A program made the position numbers and the translations under genes. The notes under the pieces were generated by a model. It was not told where the DNA came from. It made no database searches and saw only the letters and a program-made list of their open reading frames with translations. Positions 11,238 to 23,272 of a DNA stretch of 64,000 nt are shown one piece after another; within the stretch, counting starts at the first letter, position 1; each line of letters starts with the position of its first letter. This DNA comes from Parus major (lineage: Eukaryota; Chordata; Aves; Passeriformes; Paridae), in assembly GCF_001522545.3 (NCBI RefSeq), contig NC_031771.1, forward strand, positions 24,678,847 to 24,742,846. The letters are read 5' to 3'.

Positions 11238-14200
11238 CTTCTACTCTGCCACTGTGGCACACACACTGCAAAGGACCACAGCCACCACCTAATGCATCTG
11301 TGCCTTGGCTGGCCAGGCTGCTGGATTAATCCTTGCATTTGTCTACATCTCAGCCCTCTAGAGCCATCTCAGAAAGGATGACAGCACATGGGTTTAGAAA
11401 AAAGAATAGCTGCAAGCCACTAAGTACATCTAATGAGGGGGTGTTAGTGAAATAATTGGAGCTGATGATTAGTAGAAATGTTTGGATTTTCTTTGTTTAC
11501 AAGCACTTCATTATAGGCTTGACCTGCTTACCTTAAATTAATTTTGTTTCCAGCCACATGGCTACTTGTTTCCTTCCATTCTCCCAAGTGTTTTATTTTT
11601 AAGCAGATTCTCCTCTGGACTGTGCTCGTGCCAAGTTTTGTCTTATGTTCTTTATCAGTACAACAATATGAAATATTTAAAAAGAAGTTATCACTGTGCC
11701 AATATGAAAGATTAAATAGGTTTGTCAGCCTTGGTTCCTGAAGGAGGAAACCTGGTAGGCAAAAGGAATCAGAAGAAACAGCATCAAATATACAGATGTA
11801 GAGTTGGATCAAAACATGAGAAGCTCTGCTTCATGCTCAACAGCTTCCCCCTTTGTCATGCCAAAGGCAGGGGGGAAGGAACAGAGCTGTATTTTAATCT
11901 AAATTTGCTGGTTGAAACTAAATCTGCCTTCTCCTGCAGAAGAGGGGGCAGCGTAGCAAGCCCTTGTGCACAGAAGCACTGCAAATGCATTGTCACCTTG
12001 TTGGCACCTCTGTGCATTTAACCTGGCTCCTGTGTTATCCTCAGCCTTTATTTCTGCCTGGGAAATCAGCTGGCTTTTACCCCACACTCCTCTGGGACCC
12101 CGTATAAGTCATTTAAGCCTCCTGATTTTATTTTTTTCTTCTGTTACGCTAAAACTCCCTCCTCCAAAAGGTGCTGTCAGCGTGTGTATGGCAGCTTCCC
12201 AGCACGTCTGGCAGAGGCCTCTTGGGGGATTGATGGGCAGGAGACGGCTCAGGCAGTTTTGCACAGGCAAAATAATGGTATGTCTAGACAGGAGAAATGC
12301 TGAAGCAACATTCCCAGCAACAGTGGTGATGCCAGATAGTGGAGCATACCCAACCCTGCCAGGTATCAAAGGCCCTTTCTGTGAGTCGCTCACTCTGGTG
12401 CAGACATCTGTCTTTCCCAGCAGTTTGTTCTGGCCAGGAAGGAGCCTCTGTGTTGGCTGCCCCACTGAGGGAAGCTCTTTATTTCGAACATGGCTTGTGC
12501 TGATGAGTTTGGTGTGTGCTGGCAACAGTGTACACACTTCCAGCATGAAAAAGTTGGGAGGGGGGTGGCTGTTAAGAAGCTCTGCAATGGTTCCAGTACT
12601 GTGTAGCTATAATAATGTTTTAATTCTTGTAAAATAACATACATGACAGAGGTGGCCTCAGAGAGGACTGATAATAACTGCAGTGTGATAAGGCATGTGT
12701 TGGGGGCTTTTTCCTATTTTGCTATCCATATGATTCATAGAAAGACTGTAAAACCCATATTTAAATTTTCACACACTTCAGAGTATGGCTTTTACTGTCA
12801 GTACCCTTTGATCATCCACGTAACTTATATTCTTGTTAGCATCTTGATGTTTTCCTTTGTATACTAACAAACAAAAGCTGAAGTCTACTGATTGTATCAC
12901 TATGTTTTAAAATGCATTGAACAAGTAAATGCTAGAAAGCTGTGATAACTTTAAATTTAAACTTTCACACTGCTATTGTGAAAGTTGGCTTTGTACGTGC
13001 ATTACACTAACACGCATTTATTTTATATAGGTCAGCTCTGTCATTGTTGAAATGCATCCATGTCAGATTGCTGAGGCATCTCCCAGTACATAGTGCCCTG
13101 CTTATGAAATGTGTATGGAGCATATAGAGAACCTAAGTATTCAATGTTAGATGTGCAGGTTTAACCCTCATCTTCTCTAAGCCAAGCCAGCCAGTATTCA
13201 AAAAAAAAAAACGCCCCACCTTTGGGCATGAAAGGTTTCCTTTTTTGTAGTCTGCAGCAGGAGTAGTAAATTCTAAAGGAAAATGTAAGGTGAGTGGGAG
13301 CACCCCACTGATGAGGTCTGCAAGTAATTAAACATCTCTGCAGTAAAAGATAGCTGGTACCAGCAGTGTGGAGGGTGTGTTAGCAAAGCAATGCCATGAC
13401 AAAAGAATTGTCTCCTAAGGAGACAGGGTTTGTTCATGGTCTGGAAATGCACTAAACAAGCAGCCTTCTGCAACTGACAGTGGCTAAAAGCAGACTGCTA
13501 GAAACAGGAAGCCCAGAGACACATCTCTGCTACTTCCCTCCCCCGTTCTGTTCAGTAGGGAGACACACAGCTTTCACCTGGTTTTGAGAGGCTGGAGATC
13601 CCTTTCTGGCAATTCTAGTCTTGAGCAGGCAGTGCTCCATTTGTTAGTTAGAAATACAAACTGGGGAGGAGCCCTGCTACCAAGGACTGATGAGAAACAA
13701 AATAATTTGTAAATGGGGAGAATGAAAGTTGCCGCATATTCTTTCTGTTTTTATCTCCTTCTGCTGTTGTGCGCAGTGACACCTTCCTTTGTCACCCTAT
13801 CTGCCTATAGAGATGGAGCAGGAAAAAATGAAAGTTGTGTACTCACTACTCAAAGGCTTAAAATGCAAAAGTTAGAGAGGAAGCATTGCTGTTGACATGT
13901 CTTTCTGTAATGAGAAGCTGAGGCCAGAGGAAGAGGACAGAGGTCATGCCCAAAAGCTTGTGTGTGGTGGTGCTGGTGAAACACTCAGTGCTGGGAACAT
14001 TAAACGGCGCAGGAGGATCATGCTGCCACAGGACCCCTGGCTAAGACAGCCAGTCAGTTCCCTGCCAGGCTGTTTCACTGCCATGAGGAATCAGAGTGTA
14101 TCACATGTCTGGAAGCTGCAGGGATGTTGTTTGCTGTGGATCTGGTCTGGGCAGTAACATGCCATGGTCACATGCTGCCTGCTTTCAGAGGCCATCTGCC

Positions 14201-16099
14201 TCCTTGAGTACCAGCCCTTGGGGGTGATTGCCCCCTGCCTAGCTGCACTGTTTCTTCCTATGAAGTGCCCATGGGAAGAGATGTAAGGAATAGAGACTGG
14301 TTTGTATCAAAGAGATTAGTTTCTATTTTTACCGTGAAAATTTTCATATTTTTGAAAAAAAAAAAACCCTCATTCCCCCTCCCCTTTTCAAATCACCACC
14401 AGATTCTAGTGCTTTAGAAGAAGTTTGCATTTTTAAAAATTCCATACTTTGAAATAAACTTTATATTCAAATAACCTCTTCCTCACTCAGGAACTCTTGA
14501 ATTTTTGAAAACTAAAAAGAACACAAGGGTGTTGACAAGTGCATGTCTTCAAAACTGTCCCAATGGTGAAGATTTGGAAGCATTTATGAGTTGTTTTGAT
14601 AATCCTTCTGCTGAGCTACTTTATAACTTTAGGTTCCAAAATACTTCCCTAACTCTGTCTCAAAAATGAAATTTAGGCACTTAAATCATAAATCACTAGA
14701 AGAAAAAATTCACACTGGTAATGTATAAGCCCTTTTGAGAGTATGACTCCATGTATTTGGCAGCAAGTCCATAGAACCCACATGTCAGAAAACAAAGCGG
14801 CTTTTGCTAACAAGAAAATCCCCTCAACTTTGAGAATTAAACTGCCGTGACACCCTGTAAGTCATGTGCTCTTTGCAGGAGCCTGTCATCCAAGCTCAAC
14901 ATCTTATTCAGGTCCCACACCAGTAGAACAGTTGCCTACACAAACCAGGAGCTGCTTAGGCACTTCTCCAGAAAGAGCAAAATGTGACAAACTTCTGTGT
15001 CACACCTCGTGCAACAAAGTCAAGGAGGAGTTTTAAAGTGGTACTCAGAAACAAGCAAAAATAATTGGTGCAGCAAAGTTAGATGATCTACCTAATTACA
15101 CAGTAAGCAGGTAATGCCTTTGTACATACACAGAAGAGAGGAGTTAAATACAGATCCTGACCTGGATTCTTCAACAGGAAAGTGTGGTTGTTTGGTTGGT
15201 TTCTGCAGGAGAAGGGGAAAACTGCACAGTCAGGCAACTGCAAATGTGTCAAGCTGTAATTCTGAGTGTGCCCTGCACTAAGCCTGTATCTAGAAATAGT
15301 TTAGATGTTCATTTTGCCTGGACAAGGATCTCTGTTATTGCAGGGCTGGCAGAGAGGAGTACAACCTGCAGGAGATGTTCTGGAGAGGCAGCCCAATGCT
15401 TGGCTGTCCCCTACAGAACAGGGGAGACATTTCTACCCTCTGTCTGCAGCCTGCCTGAAGGTGAATTGGAATACCTCACCACATCACAGACTACAACACT
15501 CGCACAGAGTGTTATGATAACATCCTTTTACCTGTGCATCCCTGTCTACTTTCCTATGGTGGCACATGATGGATGCATCTTATTCAGCTTCCTTTTCTAG
15601 TAGTCCAGAAGCTTCTTTTACATATTTACCTTAAGGGTGAGAAGAAAAAATGAAAAAGGCATCAATGATCTGGTATTACTTTTGTATTTCTTCTGTATTT
15701 GTAATATATTCTTGGCCTGGGGGCTTCTACTTTTTCCAAACTTGGCGCTGAGTGGATGACATACATATATATAACATAAAGCATATGGTTGCTGATTGAG
15801 GTATGAGTTGGTTATTGAGCATTGATATTTACAGTAGATTCTTTTCCAAACAGTACAGACCACTCCCATTAAAGAGTCCCTGAAACAGTTTGCTCCACAG
15901 AGTGGTGATGGAACAGTCTTAAAGAAAGTGTTTCAAAGTCTTAGCTGTCCTCCAGTCATATTATTCACTCTTCCTCTGTGTCATGGATTTTGCTGATCAA
16001 AACCACCGGTAATACTTTATTTCAGACAACTTTGTAGTCTTCACATCCCCTCATCTCATGTCATTAGCTTGTTCCTGATGCATAGTATCAGATTTTTAA

Positions 16100-16680
16100 C
16101 AATAATAGAATTATTGACTATTTTGTGTTCTAAAAGACTTTTACAGATCACCTAGTCCACCCTCCCAGTCATTAAGGACATCTTCAAATAGATCAGGTTG
16201 CTCAGAGCCTGTCCAACCTGTCCTTGAATGTTTCCAGGGTGGGACACCTACCACCTCTCTAGGCAACCTTTGCTGGTATTCCACTACCCTTATTGTAAAA
16301 AATGTCTAGTCAAAGTATTGAAAGGCCACAATAAGGTCTTTTTGGAGCATTTTCCTCTCCAGGCTGAGCAAACTCAACTCTCTTAGCTGTTCTTCATGAG
16401 AGACGTGTTCTAGCCCTTTGATTGTTTCTGTGGACTCCTCTAGACTTGCTTGTCACCAGAGCACAGTAGAGGGGCAGACTCACCTCCCTTGACCTGATGG
16501 CCATGCTTCTCTTGATTCAACCCAGGGCACATATGGCTTTTTGGCACATTTGGATTTTTGAGCTGCAAGCACGCATTGTCACCACACGTCCAGCCTCTCA
16601 TCCACCACTGACACATCCCTCGCTCAGTTCAGCTCCAGCCATGCCTTACCCTTCCTGACCTAATCCCTACACAATCTGGC
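16100..16680 (-). mobile_element. CR1 LINE, 5'-truncated 3' portion, degraded
   Basis: Read on the minus strand, this carries the familiar 3' part of a chicken-repeat-1 (CR1) non-LTR retrotransposon. Recognisable on the plus strand as the complement are the GATCACCTAGTCC block (about 16,146), the GGTTGCTCAGAGCCTGTCC block (about 16,196), a CCACCTCTCTAGGCAACC block (about 16,250), the AATAAGGTCT block (about 16,330), and the CCAGAGCACAGTAGAGGGGC block (about 16,455). The first blocks correspond to the end of ORF2 and the short 3' UTR. Compared with the family as I know it, two internal segments are missing, with junctions near 16,305 and 16,450, and many bases have drifted. It has no intact frame and cannot be active. 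The 5' end is truncated, which is typical of CR1 copies. This element is the main evidence for an avian (or at least sauropsid) source. Confidence 0.9.
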
Positions 16681-16870
16681 AGTGTTCCTATATTTCCAGG
16701 ATACCTGTCTATGCTTCCACTGCCTTCTTGCCCTTCAGTTTGACAAGCAGGTCTCAGCTAATCCATTCAGGTCTCTTGACATCCTTTCTTGATTTCTTAC
16801 ACCCAGGCATTGCTAACTCCTGCACTCTCTGCAGCTCCCAGAGGCCAAGGGGACAGGCCTGAACACGGTG
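16681..16870 (-). repeat. Possible continuation of repeat-derived sequence next to CR1
   Basis: This stretch, on the plus strand, includes CCCTTCAGTTTGACAAGCAG near 16,732 and a TTTCTTGATTTCTTACACCC-like block near 16,786. The style resembles sequence I associate with internal parts of avian dispersed repeats adjoining CR1 ends, but I cannot place it firmly. It may be a further, more diverged part of the same element or unrelated unique DNA. Confidence 0.35.
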
Positions 16871-19729
16871 ACTCAACTCCTACCACGATCATGGGCACAG
16901 CATGGCATGGAGTTCTGTTCCTGCTCTCTGCAGCACCAGGGGGACTCTTGAGATGGTTGTAAATAAATTGTTGTGATCACTTGATTATGAGTGTCATAGT
17001 TTAATATTGTGAGTATATGTTGAATAATCAACTTACAAGTATACAAATAATAACGAATTACTAGTTTACAAATATTGACTGATTATTAAACAATTATTAG
17101 TTAATAGACAGAGAAAGTATTACTCAGGTGTAACACGTGAAACTGAAGATGCTTTTTGGTGGTTTTCTCACTGAAAAGTGCCTTCATTCCCATGGAGGAA
17201 AGAACCGGTTCAGTCCTGGGTTCATCTGCAGAGAGTGAGGGCAACTAGGCCAGTGCTGCTGCCCCACAAATTGCTGAGCGGGAGCCACACACGCCCTTGA
17301 AAGGAGATGGGGAGAGACCTGCCCAGGGTTCACTTAATCCATGAGGATGAAGCCAGGCTGCTTGTGCTGAGGATGAAGCTGCTGCCTGCTCTGCTCCTGG
17401 CTGGGGACAGCCCTGCCCATCCTTAAGCTAAATTACAGCTTCTGCTCATCAGAGCAATGAGGACTTTGACAAGATCGTAAGTCAATCACTGTTCTAAGAA
17501 AATGAACTGTCACAGTCGTACATTGTTGAAATATAGACTAATGAGTTAATGACTGTTCCAGCTGTCATGCACACCTTGAATAAGGAGTTTTGCCCACGAA
17601 CACAGTGTGAAAAGGCCAGGCTCAAAGGGGCTCTGAGCAATCTGATATAGTGGAAGGAAGTGGAGCTGAGCCCAGTGGAGAGGCAGCGTGACCCAGCTCA
17701 GATGATGCAGCTTCCAGAGGGTTTGTTTATCATTGTTTTTTGTAATTTTGGGCAGGGAGCAGGAAACATTAGCTGTGGGAGCCTCCCCTGCCATCTCGCC
17801 TTTGTTCCTGGTGGCCATGGGACATGGTGTGCAGGAATGGTCACTGTCTGATCCTTGTCTGGAGAAGCCATGTGGGGTCCACCATTTTGTTTTTGATCCT
17901 GGTGGTGAACACCTTTTTGTAAGTAAAACACCCGCTGCTTTTGCATACTCTCATTATTAATATTGTGTTTGTTGTTGTGCATTTCTTATTCCGTTGCTTT
18001 GTGCAACATAAACAAGTAAAATGTTATCTCAGGCCATAGGCTTTGCTTTTCTCCCTCCGTTACCTAAAGGGGTGGAGTAAGAGGAGTGGCAGATTTGGGT
18101 TAAATTCCTGCTATCACCACAGTGAGCAGAAGCTGAAGGACCATGAGTAACCCTAGTAGCTAGAAAAATAGTGAGTTTCAGATAGAGAAACATTTTTCAT
18201 TATTTCCAGCTCTTCTCTCATTCTGCTGTTCCTTCTGGGTTGTGGCAATAAGGACCAATTTGATTTCTGGTATTCATAGTCAGGGAGCATTTGCACAGGA
18301 AGGAGCACAAGCTATTTTTTGCAATGAACACAGGTTCAGAAATTGCTTTCACCATCTGCTCACCTACCAGGCTGTTGTGCCACTTGGACCTGGTGGACAT
18401 GGGGCTTTTCAGCCCCACACCCCTACTCTTATGTAGCTGGATAGTACAGAGCTATTTTCTAACAGGCCTGCTTTTCTTAGCCATTTTCCTGAAATAAAGG
18501 TGGTTTGGGATTTTTCTGCCTTTCTTTAGCGCACACAGCTGCAGCATTTAGTGTTTGTATGGGCTATGTAGGCTGCAATCACGCCATGAAGTCCCACTCT
18601 AGACCCAGACCCTGGGCATCCACTAATCCTCTTACCAAACTTAATATCCCCTGTGCTTCCACGATAAGCAAGAGTGAATAGAAATTCTCAGTCTGCTTTA
18701 TATCTTGAAGTTCAGGACAGAAATTAACATACACGTATAATGAGCTATACTTATATAATAACAATATTGTTTTTAACTAGAAAAATGTTCGTGCCATTTT
18801 CCTCCTATAATGGTATCTCTATTTAGCTCTGCTTTTAACTTTCCATGGAGGCAGACATCCTTTGATGCTAATTCATGAACACTCAGTGAATTCCCGTCAC
18901 TCCTAATCCCTCAGCCTCTCATTCTTTATAAAATGTCTTAATGCCTTCAACAAGGCCCATTAGCACTGGAAACATGGGTTTCCTTGGCCCCCAGCTGTAT
19001 TAAAAGGAAGCAAAAGTGAGGGCCTGTTTATAGGATAATCTTGTCCGCCATCTAATCCTCTTTCATTGGGGTTTATTTCCTATTGGGTTTTTTTACCTCT
19101 TAAATAATTGCATTCTGGCACCAGCCATTCAGAGCACATTTCTCTGACTCAGCCTGACACCTGTAATGCCACCCCCTGGCACTGTTCAGGCTTTCCAGTC
19201 TGTACCCATTACTACTGCTGGTCCTTGTGCAGGCAGGTAGAAGCAGCACCTCTCTCTCATGGCAAGGAAAGCTGCTCATCTTCCAAGCTGGGTTACTTCC
19301 AACACAAATGTAGCCCTTCTTCCCATTTCTTCTGTACTTTCTCTTTGTTTTAGGCTTGTATAAGGGATTTTTAATTGCTAAAGGTTCATATTACATGCAG
19401 TTTATAAGCAGCTTTTTTGTTCCAAGTAGCAATAAAATGATGCAGTATTAACTTTTTTCAGATGAACAAGGGAAAATTCAGCTGTGATGCCAACTTAGAT
19501 GCTACCAGTTAGAAACAAGTGGTTTCAAACAAACTTTAAAAGTCAGAGCTGGCATGTGAAAACCAGCCTTTCCTTCCAGATATAAAACAAACAGTACTAA
19601 GCCAGACTGTCAGACTTTGTGTACTAAGTATGTAGCTCTTATTCTGTAAAACATCATTACATGCAGCCAAGACAGGAATTTATAAGTGCTTACAGTTGCA
19701 GTTGTGGACCCTCTCAAATGTCTAGTCTG
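16871..19729. other. Non-coding unique sequence, no gene recognised
   Basis: Immediately right of the CR1 there is a strongly AT-rich block (about 16,950-17,120) with many short inverted motifs such as GTTGAATAATCAAC. From 17,550 to 18,000 several short frames overlap on both strands, with no recognisable product. Nothing supports an exon. Confidence 0.6.
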
Positions 19730-19747
19730 GTGCTGATTAATCAGCAC
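19730..19747. other. 18-bp perfect palindrome with MAF-like half-sites
   Basis: GTGCTGATTAATCAGCAC is identical to its reverse complement over 18 bp. It contains two TGCTGA half-sites, which are the half-sites of MAF recognition elements, but they are separated by four bases (TTAA) rather than the usual one or two. The centre GATTAATC carries overlapping homeodomain-type TAAT cores. Function is inferred only. Confidence 0.5.
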
Positions 19748-19939
19748 TGATTGCTCTTACTTTTAAGGAAAAAAACTCCAACAACCTCTCTCCTCTGCTG
19801 TGAGTTGTGATAACTCATTGATTTCAAGGGCAGAATGGACAACTGACTTGCTTATCCTATTCCATTAATCAAGGACCATTGTATTTTTCTAATTTCCTAT
19901 TCTCCTTATGGTTTTGTTGAGTAGTTAATTATCCTTAGT

Positions 19940-20015
19940 TAAAAACAACCCAAAAAAATAACCAAAAGCAACAAAACCAAACAAACCCTCAATTACAAAT
20001 AAACAAAACATAAAC
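19940..20015. repeat. A/C-rich low-complexity sequence
   Basis: A stretch made almost entirely of A and C in irregular (AAC/AAAC)-like units. It has no fixed period and no coding character. Confidence 0.75.
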
Positions 20016-22703
20016 AGATATTTCTGTAATAAGTATTATAATATTATATAATAGGTATTATCTGGCTTTGGCATCAAGATGCTTTTTTCCTATTACACCT
20101 TTTTTTACTGGTATCCAATCCTCTTGGTGAAGATTCACATGAGCCCATTCCCATTCTGTGTCAGGAGGATGAACAGCAGCCATTGTACCATGACAGTCAT
20201 CACACAAGTGGGATAATGTAATTTTGATTGTGTTTGTCCTTTGTTAGAAAATCTTTGTTTTAGCCCAGGATGGTCAGATATAGGTTCTCTGTGCTGCAAA
20301 ACAGAATTATATGTCTCCACAGTGGATTAGCCCACACTAGAGTCACACCTGCTGAGGTAGCAGTCTCCCTTTTATGGTCTTCATCAAAAATCTTGGCTTC
20401 TAAAGCTGATGGAAGAAATCCTGGTCCTACAGCTGTGTCTCTAGGCAGAGGGAATCCAACTGGATTTTTAATCCATGCACCAATTTGTCACAAAGTCTGA
20501 AGGTTGCCAGGTTTGCTGATGCAGCAGTAATGCTCAGTTTTGATGTGTTTGAATGGGATGCAGAGCTTTGGCTTGAAATTCTTCCTAAATTTCGATGGGT
20601 TTGTGTACTAAATTTTCTGATGGTCATTTGGAATGTAACAACTTATTACAAATGAATATTCACACATTATGTGAGTATTTCAGTGAGGGAAGTAGCAATT
20701 GCTGTGGTTGGAGTGTTTAAACATCTGATAAATCAAGTGTGTTTCCAACTTCAAAACAGCACTTTTCTAGATTGACACTCATTAGAAAATATACACTGCC
20801 AAGGGTTAGCACTTAATCACTATCAGTCATTAACACTACTTATTCAAACAATTAGTCTTTAACAATCTTATTTTAAATTAGCCATGAGTGTGAATGAAGC
20901 TGATGCTGTGTAGCTAACACTGATGCAGCTCTTGATGCTTCCCATGGCTGAAGTCCTTGAGATCAGATTCAAGAGTTCTTCCAGAAGGGAAGCTGGAAGC
21001 GACGTTCATGATATTCTTCTTCCCTGTTTTGCCTTATTGCCCCTTCAATTTTTTATGCTTCTCAGCTCTCCCCAAAAAGTAAAGGGATGGGAAACTCACC
21101 TCCCATCATTATTTATCCTATTTTTAGGATCCAAGTCTCCCTCTTTTCCCATTGCAGTTCCATGCAATTTAGACACTTCTGCTCAGCTGTATTACAAAGT
21201 CTCACCAGCTGATGGTTGTGACTGATGGTGTTACTGTGGCAGGAAACACTTGCAGGCGTGTAGGTCAGCCAGTTTAGTGTGTTTATGTTGGGTTGAAGGC
21301 AAACAAATATAGATTATATTTTACTTTGAATACTTGTTATTAACCCTTCAAAAAGGCCCTGTCTTTCCTACAAGCTCTTTTGGTGGAATTTGGATGGTCA
21401 AGTTTTAGTTATTTAATATATGAGTGCACATTGGAATAGAAACTTCTCCCTCAATAACTAAGGTGGGGGAAGTTGACATCTCCAGAAGGTGGGAAAATAA
21501 ATCCCATTTGTGTAAAAGCATACATTAGGGCAAGATGTGTCTTGCACTAAACTCCTTTGAAAGCCTGGAGACCCTGTTGATGTGGTTTCATGTGAATACA
21601 GCTCAGCAAAATTGGATTTCTGGACTGATTTTTCGCAAGCTCATGCTGCCTGAAGGCTGAAATGAAGCTGTCACTGAAGGAGCCCACCAGGTGAGGTGAC
21701 TGCATATCCTCTCTCCTGAAGTATGACATGATTTAAAATCAAAGCTGATACTTTTGAAGGGCCCAGGATTTTGCTGACTCTGTGTCAGGCTGCAAACAGC
21801 TAACATTTTCACCTTTGTCACACTAGATTTAATGTATCTGGAAAAACAGGCAATCTGATAATGTATTGCTACTATTGACTTAAAGGAAGGTGCAGGAGGC
21901 GTGCTCTCCTCTCAGAGATCTCCTGGGGAACTCAATATTTGACTACAAAAGCTGTGAGTTCTTTTATCCAGGCACACTTGATTTTAGAGGTGATATGCAA
22001 AGCACCAACCTTGCTGTACATCTTGCCTTCAATGAGTTTTACAAGTCTGATGTTCCATGCTTTGCTTGGCAGAATGAGACTGTTCCCTGTCTGAAGTAAG
22101 CTTCAGTAGCTGAGGACTAAATTGCCCAAATGCCAAATTTCTGTCCACCAAGTGTCCCCTTTGCAGCACTACAAAGTTGCATATGTTCCTGTTGGGGCTT
22201 TGGGCCAGCAACCCTCTGGCTTCCTGTACTTCCTTGGTGTTAAAGCCTCTTAGTACCAAGTGTATGACAACCTCTCTTCCCTTTGTCGCTTGGATTTCAA
22301 CTGAAGGATTCAAACAATGGCCTGACATGAAACTTAATGACAAAAGGTATTAGTGTAAAACTGAAGTGATCTCAGGCTGCAAGAACCCTCTGGGTATTTT
22401 TATTAAATGGAATACAATGCTGTTGTTCCCAGTCATGAAGCAGTAACATGTGCCAAGGGCTCTGTCAGTCCAGAAGGCCTTTGTGTTTCCCTGAGAGCTG
22501 TTTCTCTGAGGAAAAGTTCTGAGCCAACGTGAATGGATAATGTGCTGATAAGTTTGTCCAGCAATACCCACTCTACGGTAAAGAGATCTTAGGTGACCAG
22601 CTGGAAACCAGTAGCCTTTCAAGAGTGTGTTGATGCCCAGAGTAGAGTCATAATTGTTCCTTCTGCTGCACTACTATAAGTGTGCAATGCTAAAACCACC
22701 AAT

Positions 22704-22740
22704 AGTAAATGAGAATGAAATGAGTAAATGAGAATGAAAC
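22704..22740. repeat. 19-bp tandem duplication
   Basis: The unit AGTAAATGAGAATGAAATG at 22,704-22,722 is followed directly by a second copy at 22,723-22,740 that matches until its final bases. It is a small recent-looking tandem duplication, probably from replication slippage. Confidence 0.9.
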
Positions 22741-23250
22741 ATGGCAGCACAAAAGTGTCAGACGAGTTCTCTTTCTGATGCTAAAACCATCTGTATTGTA
22801 GTGCAGTCCCAAAGCACCAGTGGAGACATGAGTCCAGACAGAAGGGAGTGACACTAATGGCAGCCAGTGCAGAGCTGTGACCTGAAACATCCTCTGGGTG
22901 TCAAAGTTGAACTTCTCTCCTAACATATGCTAGCGAGCTTTTAAACAGCCTTCTTCCCTTTGTGGCACATGGGCATTTTTAGGGAAAGTTCTGACAACCC
23001 TGATGCTAAGATCTCTACCATCTAAGGGGAAATACAGAAAGAAAAAGGTGTTGTGAAGTTTTTAAGACATGTTATTAGCATGTGCATTAGCTAGTGCAAG
23101 CCTGGTTCTCTGGTTGGGGGCACTCTGGCAGCCAAGGGCTGTTATTACCTTTGCCACTGACTAGTGATGGTGGGTGAGCAAGTTGGGTCCCCTCTCTGTC
23201 TTCTTGGTTCTTGAGCTTTATATCCATTGAGTCATTTCAAAGCTCTTCAG

Positions 23251-23272
23251 TGCTGGCTCCCAGGAGCCAGCA
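23251..23272. other. 22-nt near-perfect palindrome
   Basis: TGCTGGCTCC (23,251-23,260) and GGAGCCAGCA (23,263-23,272) are perfect inverted complements separated by only two bases. Outside this, CAG at 23,248-23,250 could pair with CTG at 23,277-23,279 across a 4-nt bulge. The two-base spacing suits a dimeric protein site or a DNA cruciform better than an RNA hairpin. Confidence 0.6.

Larger units (their letters stand above)
8876..16099. other. Non-coding unique sequence with one unexplained long open frame
   Basis: Mostly repeat-free DNA. The block 10,430-10,660 is AT-rich with several TAAT/ATTA cores and looks like a candidate conserved element. Poly-A runs of 12 occur at 13,200-13,211 and 14,356-14,367. 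The open frame 11,966-12,637 (223 codons, plus) is the longest in the window and is overlapped by a 145-codon frame on the opposite strand. The translation has no domain I recognise, its composition is unremarkable, and I see no initiator context or promoter. I do not annotate it as a gene. Confidence 0.55.
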
